Assembly: GCF_000226115.1 (NCBI RefSeq)
Contig: NC_016460.1
Coordinates: forward strand, 372,001-436,000
Direction: 5' to 3'
Source: Thermothielavioides terrestris NRRL 8126
Lineage: Eukaryota > Ascomycota > Sordariomycetes > Sordariales > Chaetomiaceae
DNA length: 64,000 bases
Position numbers and translations under genes: made by a program. Below are positions 33,807 to 44,974 of the stretch, one piece after another; position 1 is the stretch's first letter, and each line of letters starts with the position of its first letter. Under the pieces are notes generated by a model. That model was not told the DNA's origin and ran no database searches. It worked only from the letters and a program-made list of their open reading frames with translations.

Positions 33807-34430
33807 TCACTTAATGAATTGATTGATTGCCTTTGATGCCTGAGTCTCCTCATAGGAACCCTCGCTGTCGGAATCAGGCCCTGACCTCGAGCTTTGCTGT
33901 ATCTCCGTTGGCCATCTGGCAAGCATCTGCTTCATCTTCTCCCAGTTTTCCGACGCTTCGCTGGGGCAGAAGCGCTGCCAGTGTTCAGCCTACGGATTCA
34001 ACTACGTCGTGTCCAGGCCAGTATAGACCCGGGTCATTGTGATGGCATCTGCCCAGCGCCCTTTCTCTGTAGTAAGAAAAGAATGGGCGCAGTTCTGGAA
34101 TAGCACGCGGGTCACGAAGGTCGGGACCTCGAGCCAGTTAATCCGGGGCATTCGGAGTATTCCCCGAGTCACACGCACCATAAGATCACAGCGGAGTCGT
34201 CTGTGCCATCCAATACCCCGTGATTCGTGTATTGAAAACTCGACCAGTGAGTGAGGGGATGATCGAACCACCGACACCCTGCGCTTAGAATGCGGGCATC
34301 AACCAACAAGGTCTCCAGGTGAGGCCAGAAAGGTTCCTGCGGATGGGGGTTGACGTGGTTGCGCTGCGGCCAGAAGAGGTGCGGGCTGAGAAGATAAACG
34401 CAATTGTTGAGAGATCCTGAATATGGCAAT
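33807..34430 (-). pseudogene. Broken F-box/LRR-like family gene
   Basis: The minus strand reads VYLLSPHLFWPQ and PFWPHLETLLVDARIL, close to the LLSPELFWP ... WPHIERIVIHA stretch of the intact F-box gene at 49-50.7 kb. After LDGTDDSAV the frame shifts and resumes as RMPRINWLEVPTFVTRV and EKGRWADAITMTRVYTGLD. Two in-frame TAG codons then precede AEHWQRFCPSEASENWEKM and KAINQFI. At least one frameshift and two stops break it. A GTGAGT donor follows at the end, so a last exon may once have existed. It is probably a decayed member of the same large family. Confidence 0.6.
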
Positions 34431-34599
34431 GAAGCGTGTTAGTGCATACCATTATAGCGGGTGAAGCGCCCCAACCAACTGAACATCGCCAGGGGTGGAA
34501 ACCCCTGCAGCCCTCCTTCCTCGTCGTCGCTCTCTTTCACCTTCCGCAGACGACCTTGCCCTCCCGCACCCTCCCCCGTTTGCCATAACAAAAATAACC

Positions 34600-36248
34600 A
34601 TGCTTCGCTTTCACCAATGGCTCAAAGACAGATTTAAACCAGGGAAACAGCAGAAGGATGACGTGGTCCCAAGCCCGCTTCCCTACTGCGACGACTGGGC
34701 GCAGATCCCAGAACCGGGAGCAGATGCGGGCAAAAACTACGGTCCCTTCTCGCGCCTGCCCCTGGAAATCCGCCAGCACATTCTATGCGACGCATTCGGG
34801 GACCGGACCATCCACATCGACCTGACGTTTGATCACCCGCTTATTCGCAAGCCAGCACCGTCGCGGCCGAAGAAGGGGCAGCCCAGGCGCGCCCACTGCG
34901 GCTTCGGATCCCAGCTCGTGCGCGACACGCGTCGGCCAAAGAGCTGGCAATGGTTTAGCTGCGTGTGCCACCGCCCACCCGCCGGGGGATCCCGCTCCCC
35001 TTTCAGGAGCAGGGTGGAGCCGTGCGAGGACAGCTGCATCCCTGGGCTGCGCATCGGCCAGTGGCCCGGACAGAGAGCGCGGCCGGCATCGCCCTGTCGC
35101 TGCGAATGTGCGGATGACGGCGACGTTGTGTGGCCGCCGGATAGTTGCTTTATCGGAGTCACCGGGTGGCTGCTGGCGTGTCGACGGGCGTATGCCAACC
35201 CTGTTTCCCTTACCATTCCTTCCAAATCTGGCTTTACTGACTGCTCCCAAGCTACTTCGACGGAATCGACGTCCTCTACCGCACCAACACCTTCCACCTC
35301 GCCAGCCTGCCCTTACAACTCCACCTTCCCCGCCTCCTGCCCCCGTACTTACTCGCCAGAATCACCTCCCTCGAACTGCTCTGGACGTTCGACAAGCCCA
35401 ACCTCTTCGCCGACCCGACTCTCGCCGGCGTGTGGGAGCAGCTACTCGACACCACCACCACCCATCCCGCTGGTTCTTCCTCCCCGTCCCGCCCCACAAT
35501 TACAACCACAACCACAACCACCACAACCACAACCCCCTCCCAACAACCGGGCGACGACACGCCGCCGCCGGCCGCAAGCACAAACGCGTTCCACGCCCTC
35601 TGCAGCGCACTGCCAGACACCTTCCCCGCCGTTCGCCGCCTGCACATCGCGCTGCAGGCACACCTGCAGCCGCCGGGCGCGGTCCCCGAGGCTGATGTCC
35701 TGGCACAGGTCGAGCGGGCGTTTCTGCGGCCTGTGGAGGACGTGTTTCGGCGGTTAGCTCGGGACGGGAAGGCCGGGGACGGGGATGCGGGCGGGGAGGT
35801 GGAAGTGCGGGCTGGTGGAGGTGGAGGTGGCGGTGGCGGTGGCGGCGGCGGCGGGAGCGCAGGCAGGAGCGGACGCTCATTCTACGTGAAGGAGAGAGGA
35901 CGGGAGTTCAGCGTCGCGATTCAGTGCGGGGCGTGGGTGGCTTTTTCGATGAGGGAGTGGGCGAGGGTTGAGCAGCTGCAGCAGGGGCATCAACATCAAC
36001 ATCCCAGTGATGGAGGAGCGGGGCGGCAGAGGCCGTGGGAGAGATGGTTCATGTTTGAGCGTTTTGAGGACGGGTCCTGGCGGCAGGCTATCTGGAGACC
36101 GCTTGGGCTTGCTGGGGAGGGGATGGGTGAGGGGACAGTGCGAGGCGGTTACTGGCTGGTGCCCGGGTGGGATGATTTTGAGGTGTTTGGAAGAGAGTAC
36201 TGGGTGTTTGATTGTTGGGGGACGGGAGTCGGGGGGGAGGCGTGGTAG
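34600..36248 (+). CDS. DUF7730-like fungal protein (F-box-associated type)
   Basis: Two exons (34,600-35,189 and 35,252-36,248) give 528 residues. The start is the first true ATG (MLRFHQWLKDRFKPGK). The N-terminal part has GPFSRLPLEIRQHILCDAFG, an F-box-like helix common in this family, and the splice restores LLACRRAYFDGIDVLYRTNTF, the typical DUF7730 core where 'ACRR.Y.EG..VLY..N.F' is conserved. LELLWTFDKPN follows. A long Thr run (plus-strand ACAACC repeats, 35,490-35,530), a Pro/Ala stretch and a 15-residue Gly run interrupt the C-terminal half, which ends with Trp-rich sequence (WERWFMFERFEDGSW). Function unknown. Confidence 0.78.
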
Positions 36249-36363
36249 TACGGCAAAATCATCAGGCGTTTGCGTACACAGAGCAAGTCATAGATCGCAA
36301 TTCAATCTCTAGAATAGCATTCCGGCTACTCGTGACACCTTGCCCCGCAAAAACTGCATGCCC

Positions 36364-38699
36364 CTACGCCGACGCCGTCGCCACCGGCACGGGCTTCCCG
36401 GTAGAGATGGTGGTCCGCGGCCCCGTCACGCCGATGCAGTACCACGTGTCGGCCCACAGACTCGAGCAGTCGCTGCCGACGCCCGGATTCCACTTGATGA
36501 AGTCGCTGTGAGCGCCCACTGTTAGCACCATCCCGCATGACAAATCTCAAGGGTCACAGGAGAAGCTCACTCCAGCGAGATACCCGCCGCCGCGGCAATG
36601 TCATAGCAGTACAGATCCTTGGCGTCCGGGCCGCGGTAGTAGAACCGCACGCAGCCGGCCACCATGCCGGGCATGGTCGGCGACGGCGTCGAGCCGGGCT
36701 GGCCAGTCGTCGTCGCCGATGCAGTGTCCGACTTCGTCGTCGTCGTGGTCGGGAGGCGCCCGTCGCCGGGCAGCGTGACAGTCGAGGTGGGCGCGTCCGT
36801 GATCGGCGCCGTGGACACGCACACGTAGTAGTCGGGCGTGAGCCCCTTGCAGTCGGCGCCCAGGGCCGGGTTCCAGGCGACGAGGCTGGCCTTGGCGATG
36901 CCCGCGGCCGACGCGATCGAGTCGCACGAGTCGTCGCGCGACACGAGCCAGTACCGCGTGCAGTTGGCGGCCACGCCGGTCTGTGTGGGCAGCGTGCCGG
37001 TCGGCGTGGTCGGCAGCGGCGCGGTGCGCGTGGCCGGCGTCCCCGGCACCGCGACGCAGTAGTAGACCGAGTCTTGGATCCCGCTGCAGTCGCTCAGGAC
37101 GCTGGGGTTCCATGAGATGAAGTCTGAGCGGGCATGTTGATTAGTGGCCATGTCAGCAGAGAGAAGGGCTGGAGCACTACTTACCCGCCTCGGAGAAAGT
37201 TCCAAACGACAAGGCGATGGTCGAGCAGTCGTCGCTCCCCACGGCGAGATACCAGGCGGTGCAGTTTCCGGTCGTTCCGGCGGCGATCGGCGACGGTTTG
37301 GCCGTCACGGTCGGCGGCATGAGGCTCTTGGTGGACGCATAGTTGGCCACGCAGTAGTAGACGCCGCGCAAAAGGCCGTTGCAGTTACCCTTCAGAGACG
37401 GGTTCCAGGCAAAGAACTGGTCCTTCGTGATGTAGTTGTAAATTCCCAGCACCGTGTTGCACGTGTCTCCCTGTTCGCGCGAGTCACATGTCAGCAGGCG
37501 GAACACTCAGCTCGCGGGTCCTAGACGGTGGCTTACGTCCGCTGCCTCGTAAAAGTTCTGGCAGCTGGATGGGATGCCTGACGCGAGGGGCGAGGCCGTG
37601 AAGTTCTGCACCACCGTGGCAGGAGGCGGGACAAAAGGCGTCGGCGCTGGGATCGAGGCATTGGTCGGGCTCGTCGACCAGCCGATGCTCACCGACGTCG
37701 TGGGTTGCACGCCAATGCAGATGTACCAGCCGAAGTAGAGACCGCTGCAGTCATCGCCGAGCGTCGGGTTGTACTCATGGCTGCCGGACATTGAGAGTGA
37801 GTTTCAATGATCCCCCCATCAGCTCAAGCCGGGATGTACTCACAGTTGCTCCTCGGTAAGTCGGGCTCCGTAGAGGTTCACAATGGATTGACACGTGTCG
37901 CCCATGGCCACCCAGTGCCACCTGTTGCAGTTTCCCGGCTGGCCAGCCGGTGTGCGCTGGGGAGGTATACCCGTGGCCGTGTAAGGGGCTGTCAGATTGT
38001 AGGAGGTGACGGGGTTGCGAGTTGAATACGGCGTTGTCGTTGTCACTCGGGTAGTGGTGCTGCTGTGGTGGCTGCTCTTAGTCGTGGTACTGCCTGTTTT
38101 CGTCACACGGGCAGTGCTCGAAGAGCTGCTGGGATGGACGTTTTTGTCTATGCCCACCTGAACACAGAGACGCAGATCAGTCAGTTTCTCGGATTTCCGG
38201 CCAGGCAGGAGGATGCGGGACGCACACAATACGCGTATTTCGCCCAGAAGTTGGTGCCGCAGTCTCTCGACACCGCCGGGTTCCATGCGAAGAACTGGTC
38301 GGCCGTGATGTTGTACTTCTTCTCTAGGTCCAAACAGGTCTCTTTGGCCGCGACGATGTGCCACTTGTCGCAATTGGCGGCAATTCCGGGCAGCGTCGGT
38401 CCGGGAGCCCCAACGCGCACGCAGTAAGAGGAGTCGACCCGGAAGTTGGTAGTGCAGTCCGAGGACACGGACGGGTTCCATGCCAGAAACTGCTTGGCCG
38501 TGATGTTGTACTTCTTCTCGATGGATGAGCAGCTGTCCCCCTTGGCCACGGTATGCCACCCGCTACAGTTCCAGACTGTATCCGGGAGGGTGGTTCCGGC
38601 TGGAGAGCTCTCTTGGGCCAGCGCGCACTGCGGCAGCACCAGGAGCGATCCCAGCGCTGCCATCAGCTGCTTCAGACCGAGTTTCGAAGCAGGCTCCAT
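36364..38699 (-). CDS. Secreted protein with seven LysM (CBM50) domains
   Basis: Six exons (38,699-38,226; 38,157-37,844; 37,780-37,537; 37,470-37,185; 37,123-36,571; 36,505-36,364) give 670 residues. A signal peptide (to about residue 28) is followed by seven LysM units, each ending in (W/Y)NP..(G/S)xxC and YCxxV-like motifs: WHTVAKGDSCSSIEKKYNIT, WHIVAAKETCLDLEKKYNIT, WHWVAMGDTCQSIVNLYG, then four more divergent ones; the last (DLYCYDIAAAAG) is degenerate. Ser/Thr/Pro linkers separate them. LysM binds chitin or related N-acetylglucosamine polymers. Fungal multi-LysM proteins can protect hyphae or mask chitin fragments, but the role here is inferred. Introns 2, 4 and 5 fall at the same place inside a LysM, just before (H/F)..(Y/W)NP. 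It lies divergent from the SGNH hydrolase gene. Confidence 0.9.
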
Positions 38700-39926
38700 C
38701 TTCACGGCTCTCGAGTGTCCTGGGCCTGTTCGAGCGTCAGTGATGAGCTTGGTATGAGGAAGCTTCTGGTGAGCCCTACCGCGGGGTGAGAAGTGAAGGC
38801 GTCCCGTGTGTGGGCAATGGTTCCCAAGAATCTGCTGGTTGACCTCGACGGTGCCTGCTGCGCCCGCTCGAACATGTGGCAATCTTGGCCGATCCGGACG
38901 ACACTAGCAGAGACTGGACAGCATCCGCGCGGATCGCGGTCTGCAGCGCGAAGCTGCCGATCACCTTCGGATGCTGACTGGTTGCTCAACCAATTCCTCC
39001 GGGAGGCTCAGCACTAGTGTACGCTAGGTAATTCATCCCTCTCGATGCAACATGGAGGAGCCGCCGATGAGGTCATACACAAGGGGACGGGCTGAAATTG
39101 ATGTCGTCTATGGCGAGGCATGTGTGATTATGCAATTACACCCTATCCGGACTCTGCTGGTAGACGCGATCGACCTCCTGGCGGCCCCTGCCGTAGCATT
39201 GCCAAGATCGCCGGCGCCTCCCGTTCCCCTGGTGCCCTGCTCAGCCTTGTGATCGGCGCGGAAGGGCCGGGAGCAGCCACCAATGGCGGCCAGCGGACGA
39301 GGCCATCGGTATGGGTACATGTAGTGTACATACAGTGCATATGTAAAGGATTCAAGCTCTCCACAAAGAGAGACATCCCACTCGCAGCGTGGCGGCAAAG
39401 GGGCGCAGAGTTTGCGGTCGACTCCAGTCCCTTGCAGCGGCAATTTTCAAGCCTATTGGGCCATTTCCGCGATCGGCACACCGCACCACGCGCAGAAACT
39501 GGGCAGAGTCAAGCGAAGGAGGACCGCACCGCTAGAGAGCATGAACGACGCCGGCCCGAAGGACTTGCGCCGAGGTGCCGCTTAGCCGCCATCGGCCTCC
39601 GTTTGTTGACGCGGTGACCGGGCCCATGGGGCAGATCGCGGCCCAAGATGGCAGGTCACTGCCGGCAATACGAGATGACGTGAGCTGTGATTTCACTCCG
39701 CAGCGAGCCCGGAGCATTTGTCACGTTGAAGTGGCTTAGTTGAATGCCGTCCCTCATCGGGCTGCGAGGCGTCTCTTCGCTATACCGAGGCGCGGACTAT
39801 CGGAAGTCCTCACTACTGGGTACAGAGGTCTGCCCCAGGGAGCTCGCCGTCTCACGAGGGGATAACCTCACGTTAACCTTGACGAACTCTTTCTCGTTGC
39901 CCAACCAAGCGAGGCGTACTCCTGCC
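38700..39926. other. Divergent intergenic region between LysM and SGNH genes
   Basis: About 1.2 kb shared upstream region of two secreted-protein genes. An ATG at 39,744 is in frame with the SGNH gene and would add 61 residues, but it would hide the signal peptide. No other coding signal was recognised. Confidence 0.5.
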
Positions 39927-42066
39927 ATGAAGAGCCTTCAGGTCCTGGGATGGCTTCACGGCCTCTGGCCGGCCGTGGAAGCCGCCGTGTTTCAGGTCGC
40001 CAACGCCTCGTACGCCGCGAGCCAGCTGCAGCCCAAGCTACACGCGCGAGACAAAGACCCGTCCGACTTCAGCTGGGTCAAGCGCTGGGCCGCGGTGGGC
40101 GACAGCTTCACGGCAGGCATCGGCTCGGGATCGCCGCTGGGAAGCTTCCTGACGGACGAGCCGGGCAACACAAACTGGTACTGCGCCCGCTACGACACGG
40201 CGTACCCCATGATCATCAACGAGGCGCTGGGAGGGTGCGTCGAAAACTTCCAGTTCGTGGCCTGCAGCGGCGACCGCACAGGCAACATCTACAAGCAGAT
40301 CCAGGAGCTGGACGGCAAGCTGCACCTGGTGGTCATGACGGCGGGCGGAAACGACCTCTGTCTTGTGAGTTTCTGGAGGAGCGCGCGGGATGCTGCGAAC
40401 AGACACGGACAGATGCTGACTGCAGGTCAGGCGTCGATGATCGAGAAGTGCGTCTTCCGGCCCTTCGACGGAGAGCAGGCCTGCAACGACGTCATCTCCA
40501 TTGCCGAAAAAAACCTGGACAACATCCTACCGGGCAACCTAAAACAGCTGCTGGACGCTCTCAACGATAAGATGAACGACAACAGCATTGTCGTGTTCAA
40601 CGGATACGCGCAGTTTGTGAGTTCCTGATCCTCGACGATTGCCAAGTTGGCAAAGTGATGGAGTACACTGACACAGCTGAGGACAGTTCAACACGGAGAA
40701 CGAGGATTGTGCGACGAAGCAAGACTGGACCCTGTTCAACCTCCTCGCCCAGTCGGGGCTCAAGCTCACGGTGGAGCGGCGCAAGAAGTTCAACAGCCTG
40801 GTCGTGAAGATCAACTCGGTCATCAAGAAGGTCGTCGACGATGCGAAGAAGAACAAGAAGTACAAGTACAAGATCGGCTTCTCGGACTGGGACTCGTGGC
40901 CGAGCCAGGGGGTGGCGGGGCAGTTCTGCGACCCGTCGTCGACGGGGGAGTACCCGGACCCGAAGCAGCCGGACCTGCAGTTCTTCAAGCCGGACACGCG
41001 GATCGGGGCCAACGGCGAGCTCAAAAAGCGGCGGCGCGAGGCGCTGTACGCGACGTACGACAACGAGACGATCTGGCAGCACGAGCTGACCGAGGCGGAG
41101 CGGCGGCGCCGGTCGCTCGACGAGATCTACAAGTCGCTGCTCTACCACTCGGTCAACCCGCAGGCCGAGGCGCGCCACATGCTCGACCGGCGCAACCCGC
41201 TGCCGCCCAAGTGCCCCGGCGACACGGACGCGGAGATCCAGCCGCCCAGCATCGGGCTGCCCAACGACATCGCCAAGAACTTCCACCCGAACGAGCTGGG
41301 CCACTACACGATCGCGTCGTGGGCGCTGCAGACCATGATCGACCTGCGCGCCGAGGTGCTCGGCGTCAAGCCGCCCGAGTGCGTGCCGGTGGACAAGTTC
41401 ACGTGCTGGCAGGAGACGGGGTCGCAGAAGTACTCGAACGAGCCGTTCCTCAACGCGCAGAAGGACGACTTCTGCGACGGCGTCGAGGAGGGCGACCGGG
41501 TCAACGGCTGGTCGTACGCGCAGTCGTACGGCGAGGGCACGCCGGACGAGACCGAGTTCAAGGTGACGCTGGGCAAGTCGGGCGCGGGCTCGGACGCGTT
41601 CAGCAAGGCGGAGTGCAAGGACAGCATCGACCGCATCATCAACGGCTGCGACGGCAACGACCCCGAGAACCCGATGGACTGGAAGTTCGGCGGCGAGTGG
41701 CAGCGCGGCCGCTTCACGTACCAGGTCAACCCGTCGCGCACGAACCGGCCGTGGCCGGTGCCGACCGCGCCGTCCGGCAGCTGCAAAGGCTGGTGGCACG
41801 GCGTGTGGAGCAGCTACGTGATACGCGGCAAGGGCTGGGCCACCAACGACTTTGGCCGCAAGGCGCTCGAGCCGTCCGCCCGCAGCTGCATCGGCGGCGG
41901 CCTGACGCTGTGGCGGTTCAAGTACTTTGACGAGCCGGACGACGACGGCAACGAGTGGCAGGCCGACTTCAACACGCCCATCTGGGTGCGCGCGCGGTGC
42001 TTCAAGAATAACAAGGTCCAGTTTGAGGCCGGCGGTTTTACCGATGGCTGCGGCGGCAACGATTAA
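39927..42066 (+). CDS. Secreted SGNH/GDSL hydrolase with long C-terminal extension
   Basis: Three exons (39,927-40,364; 40,431-40,616; 40,687-42,066) give 667 residues. MKSLQVLGWLHGLWPAVEAA is a signal peptide. The nucleophile Ser60 lies in AAVGDSFTAGIGSG (block I). The oxyanion Asn is in MTAGGNDLCL just before intron 1. The catalytic His is in FHPNELGHYTIASWAL at about residue 405, so the full SGNH set is present. The last 230 residues, with many Cys and Trp (CKGWWHGVWSSYVIRGKGW, CFKNNKVQFEAGGF), form a separate unassigned domain. It is probably an esterase or lipase acting outside the cell; the substrate is unknown. Both introns have good donors (GTGAGT). Confidence 0.88.
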
Positions 42067-42373
42067 TACGGGGGGTGGTCGGAGTTTTGTAAGTAGTAGA
42101 CATACGGTGGGCTCCTGGGTTCAGGGGTAGGAGGACCACGGGAAATTTACCTGGTCATTAGACGCCCCGGTGTTTTGGTCTGAACAACAAGTCATCGCAG
42201 ATATCGTCGCTTCAAATCAATCTCAGTTGCTTCCAACTCTGGCCTTCAGTTGCATACCCGAGGCACCTCGTCCAATTGTAGCGGTGTTGCAACAGATAAA
42301 TGGGACCCGTGGTTCCGAAAAACCTCCCATTTCAGCTCAACCTGCCATCCGTCTGCGCCGGGTTCACCGATAT
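42067..42373. other. Short convergent intergenic region
   Basis: 3' flanks of the SGNH and SDR genes. No further feature was seen. Confidence 0.5.
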
Positions 42374-43526
42374 TTACTGAGGCCAGCCCACGATGCCAGT
42401 CGTGAAGCGCGGACCCGCCTGGATGCTCTCAGCCTGCTGCTTCAGCTCGTCGACGTCCCAGTTGGCCCAAGCCAGCTTGCCTCTGAGAAAGGCAGCCTCG
42501 GGGCTCGCCATCCAGACAAGGAAGTCTCCGGCGAGTGAGACTGACAGGACCGAGGTAAGCAGAGATATTCAGCCACGCAAGAGGAACGACCCCACCTTGA
42601 AGGGCGGCGCAAGGGACAATGGGAGGGAGGGAAGGAGAAGACTCACTGTCATCCAGCGGCACGCCGTCCAGCGGCTGTTGCATGCTGGCGAGCAGCGGCG
42701 TGTCGTACATGCCGGGGTGGGCGGAGGCCACGAAGAGGTCGGGATGCTCGGCGGCCAGGTACTCGATCACGCGGAGCTGGGCCATCTTGGCCGCGGTGTA
42801 CCCCGACATGAGCGGGCCGAGGGCCAGCGGGACCGCAAGCATGCCCGTGGTCAGGCCGATCACGGCGGGCTGCCGGTCGCCGCTGCGGTTCGCGGTCGGC
42901 AGGAAGGCCCGGATGGTCAGGAAGGGCCCCTTGACGTTGGTCTGGGAGGGAGTCCGGTTAGCTCGCACAACCGTCGCCCGTCCGGCTCTCGCTCAGCTGC
43001 GAGGCTGCGCCGGTGGGAGTATTCATGATCACCTCGAAGCTTTGCCACCACTTGTCCACGCTGGCGGAGGCAATCGTGGAGTTTGGCGGGCCGTACACGG
43101 CGTTCAGGAGCAGGACGTCCCAGGCGCCCACGGCGGCAGCGACGCGCGCCAGACCCGCCTCGTCGGTGATGTCCACGACGTGGATCTCGACGGCGGGGCC
43201 GCCGGCGGGGTGGGCCGCTGCGATCAGCGAGGCGGTTCCTTCCAAGGTGCTCGCGGTCCGCCCGAGGAGGACCAGGCGGGCAGCGCCAGCCTGCGCGAAC
43301 GCCAGGGCTGCTTGTCTGCCGACGCCGGTGCCCTAGATATGAAGCCAGCGCACTGTCAGAGACCGTTCCAGCGTACTGGGTGGAGGCAAGAGGAACTCGG
43401 GCGGCTTACGGCTCCCGTGATGACGACGGTTCTCCCCTTCTGGCTGAGCTCCGGACGGAGCGGGGAGATGGCCGGGTAGGTAGCTGTGTGCCAGGTGGCG
43501 GTAGGGGATGGCAGGGGAGCCGCCAT
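42374..43526 (-). CDS. Short-chain dehydrogenase/reductase (SDR)
   Basis: Four exons (43,526-43,410; 43,332-43,033; 42,941-42,647; 42,540-42,374) give 292 residues. The dinucleotide-binding loop TGAGTGVGRQAALAFA is assembled across intron 1 (TGxxxGxG). Next come VDITDEAGL (Asp of the adenine pocket), LLLNAVYGPPN (in place of NNAG), SFETNVKGPFL (across intron 2), and the catalytic YTAAK. The active-site Ser position reads GLTTG, so Thr may replace the usual Ser. It is classical-SDR in size, cytosolic, probably NAD(P)-dependent; the substrate cannot be told. It lies convergent with the SGNH gene. Confidence 0.85.
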
Positions 43527-44974
43527 AGTGAGCACTCAAATGGGCAGTTTGTCGGGAGCGATGGATGTTCGTGTCTGTGTTTGTGTCCGTGTGGGCAGGG
43601 TATGTGATTGAATGCGGGCGTTGTCCAGCGGATTGATATATCGCCCAAATCTCCCCTTGGCAGTCACTCCCGCCCCAGCTTCCAACTCCTTGAAATTAAT
43701 AAGCCGGTGTGCGGGGTAACGACCAGATGATAGAGACTGGCGTGCATGCGGTCAGCATTGCGAGCGTGGTCGCTCGCTCCGTGCCGCTGCGCAGCTGCGT
43801 ACCTATTGCAACACATATCGCCAACACCCCAAGTGGGTGAGTACCGGGGAGTTCCTAACGTCGTGGTCGGGCACACGTTATTGCAGAGAAGGCGCTAAGG
43901 AGTGCCCACTCTTGTTGCTCTGTATTCGGCGCTGCGCCATGGTAGCGACGCCGGCGGCCGCATCCCATGTTGGGTTCCCCTATAATGCTGTGTCACGTCC
44001 AACATGAAGCATTGCCGCGTAATCTTAAGACCAGGCGGTTGGGGGTTCCCTCCCAGCCCCCAACCGTCCCGAACCGCCAATCACACTCGCGGGGCCTCGA
44101 CTTAAGAGGAAGCTATCTCAGTGAGTCTCTCGAGTTACAGCTCGCATCGGCCTCGCTGGTGTGGCCAACCCAACACTAAACATATCTTCCCGTCAACCCC
44201 CCCTCCCCCCCCTCCTCCCCCTTTGGGCTAACAAGGACGGGGTCCTCGCAACAGCCTATGATGATACGGACCAAAAACCGGTGCGGCCGCAACGTGACGA
44301 GCCATACTCAATGCACATACGGACCTAACCTATCCGAGGCCCAGTTCCGCAGCGGCCCCCAACACTGGAACCCCAATGCCTGTACGAATTAGGCATCCGC
44401 CGAGGCCAACCAAGACCAGGAACTGCCCACCTCAAACATCCAACGACCGGCCGGTGGACCTCGGTGTCGGCCACAGAGCAGACGGTGGTGGGTTGTGAGA
44501 TTCGGCCCTAGGAGTTCGAGCTTGCTAGATGCTGCCATGGGCCTTGGCAGCATCAGATGGCGGGCCGAGTAATTTCAACACGCAAAGAGTGCGAGGGCGC
44601 GACAACGCTAGGGCAGCGGCGATAGGACCAGAGCCCGTGCAAGAGTCTGTGTTGATCGTGCGTAGGCTTTCTTTCCGTTCGGCCCGGGGGTTCGCATCTC
44701 ACTGCCCGGAGTATAATGAGGCGATTTGTAGTTCTATGATAGCACATTATTTCAAGTTACGATTTTCTCTTCCAGCCTACGGCTTCCCCAGATGGGCGTG
44801 TCGGTGTAGAGCTTGAAGAGTATCCGTAGTCGTCCAGTATTATTGCTCCTGTCTGCCGCTACCAACTTGAACTTTCTTCTCATCAACGAGCTAAGATCTG
44901 GCCGGCAAACTTCAAGCCACAAAAGAGATTCCAACCATCACCCCAAGCCTACACCCGCCTCCAAACACCAAGCT
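43527..44974. other. Intergenic, no supported gene
   Basis: About 1.4 kb with a C-rich tract near 44,197-44,221. A TATATC motif at 43,635-43,640 (RC GATATA) could serve the SDR gene. No coding frame with recognisable features was seen on either strand. Confidence 0.45.

Noticed and set aside
34495..34599. Possible 35-codon N-terminal extension of the DUF7730-like gene
   Set aside because: The triplet at 34,495 is GTG. The first true ATG is at 34,600 and has a better context (A at -3).
39744..39926. Upstream ATG for the SGNH hydrolase
   Set aside because: Using it would place 61 residues in front of an obvious signal peptide; the ATG at 39,927 is preferred.
40597..41799. 400-codon minus-strand frame, Arg/Leu/Val-rich
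   Set aside because: It is the antisense shadow of the SGNH hydrolase exon 3.
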